From an uncultured Opitutales bacterium (lineage in GTDB: Bacteria; Verrucomicrobiota; Verrucomicrobiia; Opitutales; Intestinicryptomonadaceae), in contig URJJ01000023.1 of assembly GCA_900548185.1 (NCBI GenBank), positions 1 through 44,917 of the forward strand: a DNA stretch of 44,917 nt, in the 5' to 3' direction. Both the position numbers and the translations under genes were made by a program. The notes beneath the pieces were generated by a model. That model saw only the letters and a list, made by a program, of their open reading frames with translations, had not been told where the DNA came from and did not search any database. Positions 23,104 through 39,494 of this stretch are shown one piece after another; the stretch's first letter is position 1; every line of letters starts with the position of its first letter.

Positions 23104-24498
23104 AATATTGGGAATTTTTTTGTCCGGAAAGATTTTTCCGGGAACTGCCGCGCATAAAATCCCCTTCCCTCACGCCCGCAAAACCGCCCCGGCGCCCATG
23201 CGGGGATGGATTCCCGGAAGCCTCCGGACCCATGGCCTGCGCCCTTGCCCTCCTCCGCCTGCGGCTGCTTTGCCGTTCAAAATAAAAGGCGTTTAAATCA
23301 TTGAAAGAGCCCCAGAAACTCCATTGCAGTTTTTGCCTCCGCCCCGGCGCGCATTGAATTGCGGAATTGCCGGGAGAGAAAGCGTTTTTAGATCCCGATT
23401 CATTTTTTGGGTCGCTTAAATAACCCGTATCCGGGAAAAATTCAAATCCCTCAAACACTCTGCAATGCGCTGCCTCCCAATCCCCCGCATCCTTACCAAT
23501 ACTCGATTCGCCGATGCGAAGTATGCCGCCGCAGAATATAAATAAACTTAGCGGCAGTTTTGCCGCCTCTCTCAAACTGAACTGCCCGATACGCCCCATC
23601 GGAAACGCCTCTTCTCCGGGCATTCACCTGGCCGCCTTCCTCGCATTTTGCCAATATCCCGCACCCCGCATCGCGCAAAAAACCATCTCCAAACCGCACT
23701 AAAATCCGACGCAATGCGCAGCGCAGAAAAATTCCGGCAAAACCCGGCGGGAAAAGCCAGGCCCCATTATCAAAATCGCACATGCCTTTTGCCTAATACC
23801 GTTTCCCCTCCCCTATCGCGGCAAAAATGCAGCCCTGCTTCGCCGCCTGCCTGAATGATGAGTATGGCCAAAAGCCTGCTTTAAAAATTCCTCCGCACGA
23901 AATGCGGTACAGTTCCGCAGCAGTAGATTCCATTTTTTCCACGCAAAATTTTCTGCGGGCATTCTGGCGGAACATTTCCATGCAAAGCAATTTCAATAAA
24001 GCCATCCAGATAAAAGCCCGAAAACCGCACGGACTTTACAGGCGCTCCCAAATAGGAAGCTCCGGATTTTTTAAAATTTTTTAAAGCGCATGGCCTGAAT
24101 CGCCCCCCAACGCGCACCAACAAATAGTCCAATAAAATTAAAGGGACTGACATAGATTGGAATTCCCCGAAAGAAACGAAAAAGCGGGCGGCGTTTGCGA
24201 CAACCAAAGCGGGATTTTTCCTATCCTCGTAAAATTCAATTTCAGAATCCGCTTTCCGTTCCCTTATCTATGCCAGACCCAAATTAAAAGACGCATTTTC
24301 CGGCGCGGGCCGCACATGCGCGGCGGCGCCCTATGCGGGAAAGAAAAATGTGTCCCCGCTAAAAAATCCCGCCCGGGTGCCGAACATATCCCCCGGGCGC
24401 ATCCGCAGCCTCTGCCTCCAGACAGCTATTTGTGCGGCGACTCTGCGGCCCGAGTCTGAAAAATTCCGAAAAGCGGAGGGGGACAAAGCAGGCTGGGC
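23104..24498. other. About 1.4 kb without a convincing gene
   Basis: Between the S10-operon promoter region and the PEP-CTERM terminator the plus strand is C- and A-rich, and open frames on either strand (the longest being 178 codons at 23087-23623, minus) show no domain, no codon preference like the neighbours and no ribosome-binding site. No tRNA, rRNA or repeat array is visible. A GC hairpin (GCCCGGG near 24369-24400) is the only structure of note. It may be decayed coding DNA. Confidence 0.5.
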
Positions 24499-24530
24499 AA
24501 AAAAAACGCCGCCCCGCAACCGGGACGGCG
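24499..24530 (-). terminator. Terminator of the PEP-CTERM gene
   Basis: Minus-strand stem CGCCGTCCCG / CGGGGCGGCG with a short GTTG-type loop and one internal mismatch, followed by eight T. It starts 62 bases after the stop codon at 24593. Confidence 0.88.
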
Positions 24531-24592
24531 AAAAACCTGACAAATTAAAAAAGTGCGCTCAGACTTGGCGGACAGCCAGCGCCGCATCCGAA

Positions 24593-25978
24593 TCAGGCGC
24601 GCCTGCGGCGCACGGCCAGAGCGAGGGCCGCTGCGCCGAATATTGCCGCCCAGGCTGCGGGCTCCGGAACTCCCGGAGTGTAATTGTACGTAAGCTGCAA
24701 CTCGTTATCCGCATATGAAATATCCCATGAAAGGCCGCCCTCGCCCATTATGACGCCGACCTTGGAAGACGGGTCCGCCGAAGAGCCTTCCAGAGTGGCC
24801 GCAATGGATTCCCAGCCCGAATCCGCCGAAATGAGGGCCACGGTGTAAACGCCGCTTCTATCGCCGACAAAGTCGGAGAGGTCCACAGTCATGTCCCCGC
24901 TGAAAAGCCCGAGGCTTGCCACATTCAGAGTGGAGAGACCGTCCGCGTCGGCAGCGAAGGCGAGGGTCGCGCTGTTGCCGTTTTCGGCGCGCAGGTTGAA
25001 AGACCCGTTGAACTGCACGCTGTGCCCGGAGCCTTCGATGCCGAAAGTAACTTTGCCGGAACCTGCAACCTTGCTGCCTATCCAGGCGTTGCTTCCGACA
25101 GTCATGGAATTGTTTCTGCCGCCTATTGTAAACGACACGTCGCCTCCGGTTAAATCGCTCCCCAGAAGGAAGAAATTCCCGGCGGTCTTTGTGAAGTTGA
25201 GGGAGTTGCCCTCGCCTGTAACATTGAAATCGGCGCTTCCGCCGCTTGAGTCCATAGCGAACCTGAAATAGCCTGCGACAGTGAAGTCGGCATTTCCCTT
25301 GACGTTGATCTCAGTGGTGCCCCCCCCAGCCGCGCGGACGTCCAGATTGTCCGCAAAGGTCGCGGACGATTTGGCCCCGGCGACGCCGCTCAAGTCCAGA
25401 AACAGCCTGTTTGTAGAATCCGCCGTGGCGGCGTTTGTATTTATGTAAGACGCCCCCGTGGCGGTGAATGAGTTCCCCGCACCGCTTATGGTCATGCCCG
25501 CAGAGCCCGATTTGAAGCCGGCGTCGGAAGCCACCTTGAAGTTCACGACGCTGAAATCGGAATACCCGCTGAGGCGCAGTTCGTTTGAAGCGTTTGAACC
25601 GGCCGTCTTTGAGGTGTCAATTTCAAATATCCAAAGCGAAGAAGCTCCGTTTAGCACGGCGCGATTTTCGGCTGAACCCGACATCTCGAATACGGAGCTT
25701 GAATTCATGCCGCCGCGCATCAATTTGAATTCTGAAAATACCCCTTCTGTGCCGGAATAGGTTACATGGTATGCGCTGTCGGCGTTGGTGTCTCCCCAGA
25801 CAAGGCGAAATGGCGAGGAAAAGTTGCAGTCTTCAAAAATCCATTCCGAATTGCCGCCAGGATATGCGAAATTTGTCTCCGTAATTTCCTGCCCGGAATA
25901 GGTTCCGGGGGCGATGTCGGCAAAAAGCGCCCCAACGGCGGAAACCGCCAAGGCGGAAGCAATATATCTTCTATTCAT
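24593..25978 (-). CDS. PEP-CTERM sorted surface protein with repetitive beta-rich body
   Basis: 461 residues from the ATG at 25978 (MNRRYIASALAVSAVGALFA), a clear signal peptide ending near residue 20. The body is rich in Gly, Ser, Asn and Thr with loosely repeated strand-turn units (for example KSGSAGMTISGAGNSFTATG, VTGEGNSLNFTKTAG, IGGRNNSMTVGS), as in beta-helix or autotransporter-like passengers. The C-terminus carries VPEP, a hydrophobic helix and RRRRA, the PEP-CTERM signal recognised by exosortase; no exosortase lies in this window. It is expected at the cell surface or in exopolysaccharide. A G8 run in the coding strand (plus-strand C 25320-25327, encoding Gly-Gly-Gly) could slip and switch the gene off. 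It interrupts the rpsJ-rplC linkage and has its own promoter and terminator. Confidence 0.85.
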   Translation of the reverse strand: MNRRYIASALAVSAVGALFADIAPGTYSGQEITETNFAYPGGNSEWIFEDCNFSSPFRLVWGDTNADSAYHVTYSGTEGVFSEFKLMRGGMNSSSVFEMSGSAENRAVLNGASSLWIFEIDTSKTAGSNASNELRLSGYSDFSVVNFKVASDAGFKSGSAGMTISGAGNSFTATGASYINTNAATADSTNRLFLDLSGVAGAKSSATFADNLDVRAAGGGTTEINVKGNADFTVAGYFRFAMDSSGGSADFNVTGEGNSLNFTKTAGNFFLLGSDLTGGDVSFTIGGRNNSMTVGSNAWIGSKVAGSGKVTFGIEGSGHSVQFNGSFNLRAENGNSATLAFAADADGLSTLNVASLGLFSGDMTVDLSDFVGDRSGVYTVALISADSGWESIAATLEGSSADPSSKVGVIMGEGGLSWDISYADNELQLTYNYTPGVPEPAAWAAIFGAAALALAVRRRRA

Positions 25979-25985
25979 ATAAAAA

Positions 25986-26014
25986 TATGTAAGGGCGAAT
26001 CTGATTTCGGTCAA
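25986..26014 (-). promoter_or_regulatory. Candidate promoter of the PEP-CTERM gene, nearly leaderless
   Basis: Minus-strand TTGACC (26009-26014), a 17-base spacer and TACATA (25986-25991). If correct, transcription would begin at about 25979, one base from the ATG, giving a leaderless message. No Shine-Dalgarno is present before the ATG, which is consistent with that. Confidence 0.45.
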
Positions 26015-26142
26015 GCAAATTGCAAACGACCCCCGAATTTTTCCATTCTGCATCTGCGGCGGATTTGCCCGCAGCCCCCCCCCAGCCATGCGAAGCCTGA
26101 GCGATACATATGGGCGGCGCGCCTTTTTTATAAAATCCTTTC

Positions 26143-26160
26143 AAAAAAAAAAAAAAAAAA
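26143..26160. repeat. A18 homopolymer tract
   Basis: Eighteen consecutive A on the plus strand (T18 on the transcribed strand sense), 165-182 bases upstream of the PEP-CTERM start codon. Such tracts slip during replication and can alter promoter geometry, but this one lies well upstream of the candidate promoter. Assembly error in its exact length is also possible. Confidence 0.9.
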
Positions 26161-26670
26161 CGCCTGCAATGCCGCCGCGAGGCAAGGCCGCAGATAAAAC
26201 CTGCACTCCTGCCTCTCCCAACACTCTGCCCGGAAAAATCCGCCTTCAAGCCGCGAAAACAGCCGCAGCGCCTTGCCCTTTCAAATCGCAATCCCGGATT
26301 CCAGTGCATTTATCTGACTCTTCCCCCGCCCTTCCAGCTCCTTGCAGGATTTTGCCCGCGCACAGGGAAGGGATTGCGGCAGTTCCCCATTTTCTTGCAT
26401 TCGCCATTGCGCCGCACATGCCCCGCAGAAATCCATCCGTTCCAGCTTTAGGGGGAAACCCCATCTGCGCAAATGCCGCCCCGGCGGAACAATCCGGCAC
26501 TCTCAACAGCCCGCCGGGCCTGTCGCAAGCTCCCGGCTCCCGTGTATTTTCCGGACGGCATCCGGGCTTGTGCGAAACGGAACCGAAGCCATGCCCCCCG
26601 CCGCCGTTTTTCATATCCTCCCCCTTTTTCAAATACCCGGATTCAGTTATCGCCACAAGCCGTCCCGCTT

Positions 26671-26681
26671 CCCCCCCCCCC
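26671..26681. repeat. C11 homopolymer tract
   Basis: Eleven consecutive C on the plus strand just beyond the rpsJ terminator. A C9 tract lies at 26075-26083 and a C8 tract inside the PEP-CTERM coding region at 25320-25327. Runs of this length are rare elsewhere in the window. Confidence 0.9.
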
Positions 26682-26699
26682 GGGTGCGCGCAAGCGGAC

Positions 26700-26729
26700 A
26701 AAAAAAGGGCCGGACGCATGTCCGGCCCC
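26700..26729 (-). terminator. Terminator after rpsJ (end of the str operon)
   Basis: Minus-strand perfect stem GGGCCGGAC / GTCCGGCCC with loop ATGC, followed by seven T. It lies 26 bases after the rpsJ stop codon and separates rpsJ from the rest of the S10 genes. Confidence 0.92.
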
Positions 26730-26755
26730 AAAATCATTCGGCTTTCAGCAAGCTG

Positions 26756-27064
26756 CTAGATGTTGATTGTAATATCCACGCCCGCCGGGAGGTTGAGCTT
26801 CTTGAGCTCGTCAACCGTATTGACGGTGGGTTCGATTATGTCAATCAGACGCTTGTGCGTGCGGAGTTCAAACTGCTCCATGCTCTTCTTGTCGACGTGC
26901 ACCGAGCGGTTCACGGTGAAACGCTCTATGCGGGTCGGCAGGGGAACGGGGCCCGATACTCGCGCGCCGGTTCTCTTGGCTGTTTCAACTATGTCTCCAG
27001 CGCTCTGGTCGACAGTGCGGAAGTCGTAACCCTTGAGCCTGATTCTAATTTTCTGTGTGGCCAT
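26756..27064 (-). CDS. rpsJ: 30S ribosomal protein S10 / NusE
   Basis: 102 residues (E. coli 103). 30S head protein that also acts as NusE in antitermination and binds NusG. Signatures are IRIRLKGYDFRTVDQSAGDI, ARVSGPVPLPTRIERFTVNR and ELRTHKRLIDIIEPT. It is attached to the str operon 16 bases after fusA, without an intervening tuf copy, and is followed by a terminator, not by rplC. Confidence 0.98.
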   Translation of the reverse strand: MATQKIRIRLKGYDFRTVDQSAGDIVETAKRTGARVSGPVPLPTRIERFTVNRSVHVDKKSMEQFELRTHKRLIDIIEPTVNTVDELKKLNLPAGVDITINI

Positions 27065-27080
27065 TGTGGTAATTCCTTAA

Positions 27081-29237
27081 TTAGCTTCTAGCTGCTTTGC
27101 GTGTCGATCCTTCGACAACCTGTTTTAAAACGTTGGCGGGAACCTGCTCGAAGTGGCTCGGCTCCATCGAGTACGAGGCGCGGCCGCTCGAGAGCGACCT
27201 GACGTCCGTCGCGTAACCGAACATGGTTTCGAGGGGAACGTTGGCCCTGATGTGGCAGAGGTTGCCCTTGGTTTCCATGCCCTGAATCTGCCCGCGGCGG
27301 CGGTTGATGTCGCCCATGACGTCGCCCTGGTACTCTTCGGGAGTAGTCACTTCGACCTTCATGATGGGTTCGAGCAGAACCGGATTGGCCTTCTTCATCG
27401 CATCCTTGAACGCGAATATGCCGGCCATCTTGAACGCCATTTCCGAAGAGTCGACTTCGTGGAAGGAGCCGAACACGAGGCGCACCTTCACGTCAACCAC
27501 GGGGTATCCCGCGACGACGCCGTTTAGCATGGCCTCCTTGATGCCTTCTTCGGTGGGCTTTATGTATTCCTTGGGAATCACGCCGCCGACGATTTCGTTG
27601 AGGAATTCGTAGCCCTTGCCCTTTTCATTCGGCTCAAGCTTGATTTCGGCGTGGCCGTACTGGCCGCGGCCGCCGGACTGGCGGACGAACTTGCCGACGC
27701 CGTCTGCGGAACCGGTGATGGTTTCGCGGTAGGCGATCTGCGGCTTGCCGGCATCGGCGTCAACCTTGAACTCGCGGAAGAGGCGGTCGCGGATGATGTC
27801 GAGGTGGAGTTCGCCCATGCCCGCGATGAGGGTCTGGCCCGTTTCCGCGTCGGAGGAGACGACGAAAGTCGGGTCTTCTTCGGCGAGGCGCTGGAGGGCG
27901 ATTGAGAGTTTTTCCTGGTCGGCCTTGGACTTGGGCTCGATGCTCATTGCGATAACCGGATCCGGGAACGTCGGGGGTTCCAGGCGGATTTCGTGGTCGC
28001 GCTCGCAGAGCGTGTCGCCGGTTATCAGCTCCTTGGAGCCGATGATGGCGCAGATGGAGCCGGAATAGGCCTCCTCGATGTCAACCTTGTCGCCCGCGCG
28101 CATCTGGACGAGGCGCGAGATGCGCTCCGTCTTGCGGGAACGCGGGTTGTAGAACGTCATGCCCTTCTTTACGCAGCCGCTGTAAACGCGGATGAATACG
28201 AGCTTTCCGATGAACGGGTCGGCCCAGAGCTTGAACGCGAGGGCGGTCGGGGGCGCGAAGTCGTCGGCGACGATTTCGAGCGACGGGGAGTCCTCGTCGT
28301 CCTCGGCGTACGCCTTGATCGGGGGCACGTCGATGGGGCTGGGGAGGTAGTCGACAACTGCGTCCAGAAGCATCTGCACGCCCTTGTTCTTGAGCGCGGA
28401 GCCCGGAATGACGCCGACGAACTGGCGGGTCATGGTGGCCTTGCGCACGCCGCGGCGTATTTCGTCGTCGGAGAAGTCTTCGACGCCGTCGAGGAACTTT
28501 TCCATGATTTCGTCGTCGAAGTCGGCGATGGCCTCGATGAGGGCGTGGCGGTACTCCTTGGCCTTTTCGAGCATGTCGGCCGGAATTTCGACCGTATTGT
28601 ACTTCATGCCCTGCGGGTCGTTTTCGTCATAGACGTACGCAACCATCTGGATGAGGTCCACGAGGCCCTTGAAGTTGGCCTCCGCGCCAATCGGCAGATA
28701 GAGGGGGTGCGGGTTGCCGTTGAGCTTTTCCTTGATGTCGTTGACGGCCCCGTAGAAGTCGGCGCCGGTGCGGTCCATCTTGTTTATGAAGGCCAGGCGC
28801 GGGACGGAATACTTGTTCATCTGGCGCCATACGGTCTCGGACTGCGGCTGCACGCCGGCGACCGAGCAGAACGCGGCGATGGCGCCGTCGAGAACGCGCA
28901 GCGAGCGTTCGACTTCCGCCGTGAAGTCAACGTGTCCCGGAGTGTCGATGAGGTTGATCTGGTGATCGATGCCTGCGAACAGACCAACCTTGTTCTTCCA
29001 GTTGCACGAGATAGCCGACGAAGTTATCGTTATGCCGCGTTCGCGTTCCTGCTCCATCCAGTCTGTGACGGCGGTGCCTTCGTGCACTTCGCCGAGCTTG
29101 TGGACCATTCCGCTGTAAAACAAAATACGTTCCGAGCACGTCGTCTTGCCCGCGTCGATGTGCGCGGAGATGCCGATGTTTCTCGTGTATTCGAGGGGCT
29201 TCGCCCTGTTGGGGGAATTCTTTTCTGATAAAGCCAT
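27081..29237 (-). CDS. fusA: Elongation factor G
   Basis: 718 residues (E. coli 704). GTPase that drives translocation and, with RRF, ribosome recycling. G1 AHIDAGKTTCSERILFYSG, the switch-I region with GITITSSAISC, G3 DTPGHVDFTAEVERSLR, and G4 NKMDRTGAD. Domain IV shows GVGKFVRQSGGRGQYGHAEI (in part). The C-terminal domain has GDVMGDINRRRGQIQGME. It follows rpsG by 26 bases in the usual str order. Confidence 0.98.
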   Translation of the reverse strand: MALSEKNSPNRAKPLEYTRNIGISAHIDAGKTTCSERILFYSGMVHKLGEVHEGTAVTDWMEQERERGITITSSAISCNWKNKVGLFAGIDHQINLIDTPGHVDFTAEVERSLRVLDGAIAAFCSVAGVQPQSETVWRQMNKYSVPRLAFINKMDRTGADFYGAVNDIKEKLNGNPHPLYLPIGAEANFKGLVDLIQMVAYVYDENDPQGMKYNTVEIPADMLEKAKEYRHALIEAIADFDDEIMEKFLDGVEDFSDDEIRRGVRKATMTRQFVGVIPGSALKNKGVQMLLDAVVDYLPSPIDVPPIKAYAEDDEDSPSLEIVADDFAPPTALAFKLWADPFIGKLVFIRVYSGCVKKGMTFYNPRSRKTERISRLVQMRAGDKVDIEEAYSGSICAIIGSKELITGDTLCERDHEIRLEPPTFPDPVIAMSIEPKSKADQEKLSIALQRLAEEDPTFVVSSDAETGQTLIAGMGELHLDIIRDRLFREFKVDADAGKPQIAYRETITGSADGVGKFVRQSGGRGQYGHAEIKLEPNEKGKGYEFLNEIVGGVIPKEYIKPTEEGIKEAMLNGVVAGYPVVDVKVRLVFGSFHEVDSSEMAFKMAGIFAFKDAMKKANPVLLEPIMKVEVTTPEEYQGDVMGDINRRRGQIQGMETKGNLCHIRANVPLETMFGYATDVRSLSSGRASYSMEPSHFEQVPANVLKQVVEGSTRKAARS

Positions 29238-29263
29238 TTGGTTTGCTCTCTAGCTGAGGGTAA

Positions 29264-29737
29264 TCACCAGCGCAGGTGCGCAAAGGCCTTGTTCGACTGG
29301 GCCATCTTGTGCACGTCTTCGCGCTTCTTTACGACGGAGCCCGTGTTGTTGTAGGCGTCCACTATTTCGGAAGCCATGGCCTCGGCCATGGGAACGCCCT
29401 TGCGGGCCTTCGCGGAGGCGATGAGCCAGCGGAAGGCGAGCGTCTGCTGGCGCTCGAAGGAAACTTCCACGGGAACCTGGTAGGTGGCCCCGCCGACGCG
29501 GCGGCTCTTCACTTCGAGCTTGGGGCGGATGTTTTCAAGCGCGCCCAGGAGGAGGTCGATGGGGTCGCCCTTCTCGAGCTTTTCGCTCACGCGCTCTATG
29601 GCCGAATAAACTATGCGTTCCGCAACCGACTTCTTGCCGCGTTCCATCACCATGTTGATGAGGTGGCTGACGAGGGCGCTCTGGTAGCGCGCGTCGGGAG
29701 TGCGTTCTCTCTTAACTGCTCTGTGTCTGCGTGACAT
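29264..29737 (-). CDS. rpsG: 30S ribosomal protein S7
   Basis: 157 residues (E. coli K-12 179, B 156). Primary binder of the 16S 3' domain, and in E. coli the str-operon repressor. Begins MSRRHRAVKRERTPDARYQS; signatures are ENIRPKLEVKSRRVGGATYQ and VPVEV, then the C-terminal VVKKREDVHKMAQSNKAFAH. It is placed between rpsL and fusA. Confidence 0.98.
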   Translation of the reverse strand: MSRRHRAVKRERTPDARYQSALVSHLINMVMERGKKSVAERIVYSAIERVSEKLEKGDPIDLLLGALENIRPKLEVKSRRVGGATYQVPVEVSFERQQTLAFRWLIASAKARKGVPMAEAMASEIVDAYNNTGSVVKKREDVHKMAQSNKAFAHLRW

Positions 29738-29758
29738 TGATGTGTCTCCTAAAAATGC

Positions 29759-30142
29759 TTATTTCTTTGCAGCCTTCGGGCGCTTGACGCCGTACTTGGA
29801 GCGGCTGCGGCGGCGCTTTTCCACGCCCGTGCAGTCGAGAGCCCCGCGGACTATGTGGTAGCGGACGCCCGGAAGGTCCTTCACACGGCCGCCGCGGACC
29901 ATTACAACGCTGTGTTCCTGGAGGGAGTGCCCTTCGTCGGGAATGTAGGCGATTACTTCATATCCGCTAGTCAGACGGACTTTCGCGACCTTTCTGATAG
30001 CCGAATTCGGCTTCTTGGGCGTGCGGGTCATCACCTGCACGCAGACGCCGCGCCTGAAAGGATTGGCCTTCAGTGCCGGCGCCTTCGTCTTGGATACGGC
30101 CTTTACACGCGGCCTGCGGACTAATTGATTAATAGTAGGCAT
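29759..30142 (-). CDS. rpsL: 30S ribosomal protein S12
   Basis: 127 residues (E. coli 124). Decoding-centre protein. The streptomycin-related loops are wild-type by inspection: TRTPKKPNSAIRKVAKVRL contains Lys42-equivalent, and GGRVKDLPGVRYHIVRGALD contains Lys87-equivalent, so no classic resistance change is present. It begins the str operon after the rpoC terminator. No Shine-Dalgarno is evident before the ATG. Confidence 0.98.
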   Translation of the reverse strand: MPTINQLVRRPRVKAVSKTKAPALKANPFRRGVCVQVMTRTPKKPNSAIRKVAKVRLTSGYEVIAYIPDEGHSLQEHSVVMVRGGRVKDLPGVRYHIVRGALDCTGVEKRRRSRSKYGVKRPKAAKK

Positions 30143-30175
30143 AATTCTTAATCTTATATATAGAAAAACGGGGAA

Positions 30176-30205
30176 TTTATATCTTGCCCTCCCGCTGGCA
30201 AGTTT
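30176..30205 (-). promoter_or_regulatory. Candidate rpsL promoter with a dyad in its spacer
   Basis: Minus-strand TATAAA (30176-30181) with AAACTT (30200-30205) 18 bases away; the -35 match is poor. The spacer contains the inverted repeat CTTGCC-N8-GGCAAG (30183-30202), which could bind a regulator or form a small hairpin. A promoter is expected here because the rpoC terminator lies just upstream. Confidence 0.35.
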
Positions 30206-30222
30206 AATTTTTGTTTTTTTGG

Positions 30223-30265
30223 AAAAAACCGGCCCCCGCGGCGCAGCGTTGCGCGCGGGGGCCGG
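30223..30265 (-). terminator. Terminator after rpoC
   Basis: Minus-strand stem CCGGCCCCCGCG / CGCGGGGGCCGG (12 bp, 13-base loop), followed by TTTTTTCC. It starts 12 bases after the rpoC stop codon and separates the rpoBC operon from rpsL. Confidence 0.92.
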
Positions 30266-30276
30266 GGCGTTTTAAG

Positions 30277-34539
<4,263 letters not shown>

Positions 34540-34544
34540 CCCTC

Positions 34545-38312
<3,768 letters not shown>

Positions 38313-38385
38313 ATTTTTCGGAATTTGTGTAATTTGCCGACTGCGGATTGCGCGCGCTCCGTTTGTGCGGACTTTTTATAAACGG

Positions 38386-38421
38386 AAAAAACGGACAGCA
38401 GAGCCCCCGCAAGAGGGGGCC
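38386..38421 (-). terminator. Attenuator between rplL and rpoB
   Basis: Minus-strand stem GGGGCCCCCTCTTGCGGGGGC (core GCCCCC / GGGGGC, loop TCTTGC) with TTTTTT about 11 bases further on. It lies 43 bases after rplL and 74 before rpoB. A partial terminator here is a standard device to make less polymerase than ribosomal protein. Confidence 0.65.
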
Positions 38422-38463
38422 CCGCTTTCCGTGAAAAGGATTGACGATATGTTCGCCAAAAGC

Positions 38464-38841
38464 TTACTTGATCTTGACCGTGGCGCCGGCGTCCTTGAGC
38501 TTCTTTTCGATCTCGGCCGCTTCTTCCTTGGTGACGCCTTCCTTGATGGTCTTGGGGGCGCCTTCGACAAGCTCCTTGGCTTCCTTGAGGCCCAGGCCCG
38601 TGATGGCGCGGACTTCCTTGATGACGTTGATCTTGCTGGCTCCGCCGTTTTCGAGGATGACGTCGAAGGCGGTCTGCTCTTCAGCCGCCGCCGCCGGGCC
38701 CGCCGCAACTGCGACTGCCGCAACCGGAGCCGACGCGGTCACGCCCCATTTTTCTTCGAGCTCCTTGACGAGAGCGGCTGCTTCCAGAACGGTCAGGCCG
38801 CTGAGGAATTCGATTACCTGTTCTTTTGTTATGTCTGCCAT
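38464..38841 (-). CDS. rplL: 50S ribosomal protein L7/L12
   Basis: 125 residues (E. coli 121). Stalk protein that recruits translational GTPases. N-terminal dimerisation part ends in an Ala/Val-rich hinge (APVAAVAVAAGPAAAAEE). The C-terminal domain has KINVIKEVRAITGLGLKEAK and ELVEGAPKTIKEGVTKEEA. AAGGAGA precedes the ATG. It lies 132 bases after rplJ; that gap holds a GC-rich inverted repeat without a T-run. Confidence 0.98.
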   Translation of the reverse strand: MADITKEQVIEFLSGLTVLEAAALVKELEEKWGVTASAPVAAVAVAAGPAAAAEEQTAFDVILENGGASKINVIKEVRAITGLGLKEAKELVEGAPKTIKEGVTKEEAAEIEKKLKDAGATVKIK

Positions 38842-38973
38842 GATGTTTTTTCTCCTTGAACGGTTAGCGCACTTTCGTGTCGTTTAAGGGGATTCCCCCT
38901 AACCTTGTTCCTTGTTGATTTTTACGCCCCGCGCCGGGCATGGAAACGCGGCGGGGGCAAATTGCTGAATTTA

Positions 38974-39480
38974 TCAGGCCTCGGCGGGAGCCGCGGCGCC
39001 CTCCTCCTTTTCGCTCTTGGCCTTGAGGACGTTGAGTATGCCCTGCGCGGAGGCGATGAGGAAGAGGCTGAGCATCTGGGAACGCATGCCCGCGAGGTTC
39101 GGAAGCTTGCTGAGGGCCTCGATTTCGTCCTTGTTGAGGAGCTTCTTGTCGAGGACTGCAACCTTGACGTCGGCGCGGTCGCGGCTCTTGAGGAAGTCGA
39201 CGATGGCCTTGGCAACTTCGGTCACCGCGTCGCCGCCGCTGACTATCGCCGTCGGGCCTTCCAGGAATTCCGAGAAGTCCGGGAGCTCGCGCTCCTTGGC
39301 TGCGATGTTCAAAATCGAGTTCTTCACGACGTGGTATTCCGCGCCTACCGCCCTCAGGGCTGCCCTGAATTCGGCTGCGGCGGCAACTGTGACGCCCGTG
39401 AAATTCATCAAAAACACGAAGTCGGACGCGGAGATGCGCGCTATCGCTTCGTCAACGAGATACTGTTTTTCCGGTCTCAT
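38974..39480 (-). CDS. rplJ: 50S ribosomal protein L10
   Basis: 168 residues (E. coli 165) from the ATG at 39480 (MRPEKQYLVDEAIARISASD). The frame is open much further upstream, but that part overlaps rplA in another frame and is not L10. The protein anchors L7/L12 dimers to the ribosome. Signatures are EYHVVKNSILNIAAKE and GPTAIVSGGD, ending in a C-terminal stalk helix and a KSEKEEGAAAPAEA tail. It follows rplA by 14 bases. Confidence 0.96.
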   Translation of the reverse strand: MRPEKQYLVDEAIARISASDFVFLMNFTGVTVAAAAEFRAALRAVGAEYHVVKNSILNIAAKERELPDFSEFLEGPTAIVSGGDAVTEVAKAIVDFLKSRDRADVKVAVLDKKLLNKDEIEALSKLPNLAGMRSQMLSLFLIASAQGILNVLKAKSEKEEGAAAPAEA

Positions 39481-39494
39481 GTGGTGGTGTCTCC

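Larger units (their letters stand above)
26015..26699. other. Gene-free region with homopolymer tracts upstream of the PEP-CTERM gene
   Basis: Between the PEP-CTERM promoter and the rpsJ terminator I find no supported gene; the largest frame (26246-26737, minus, 163 codons) is Gly-rich, lacks a domain and runs into the terminator. The plus strand is strongly C-skewed. It holds a C9 run (26075-26083), an A18 run (26143-26160) and a C11 run (26671-26681). Confidence 0.5.

Noticed and set aside
23087..23623. 178-codon minus-strand frame in the gap upstream of rplC
   Set aside because: No domain, no ribosome-binding site, codon use unlike neighbours, and its 3' end overlaps the AT-rich promoter region.
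26246..26737. 163-codon minus-strand frame upstream of the PEP-CTERM gene
   Set aside because: Gly-rich composition follows from C-rich plus-strand DNA, and it begins inside the rpsJ terminator.
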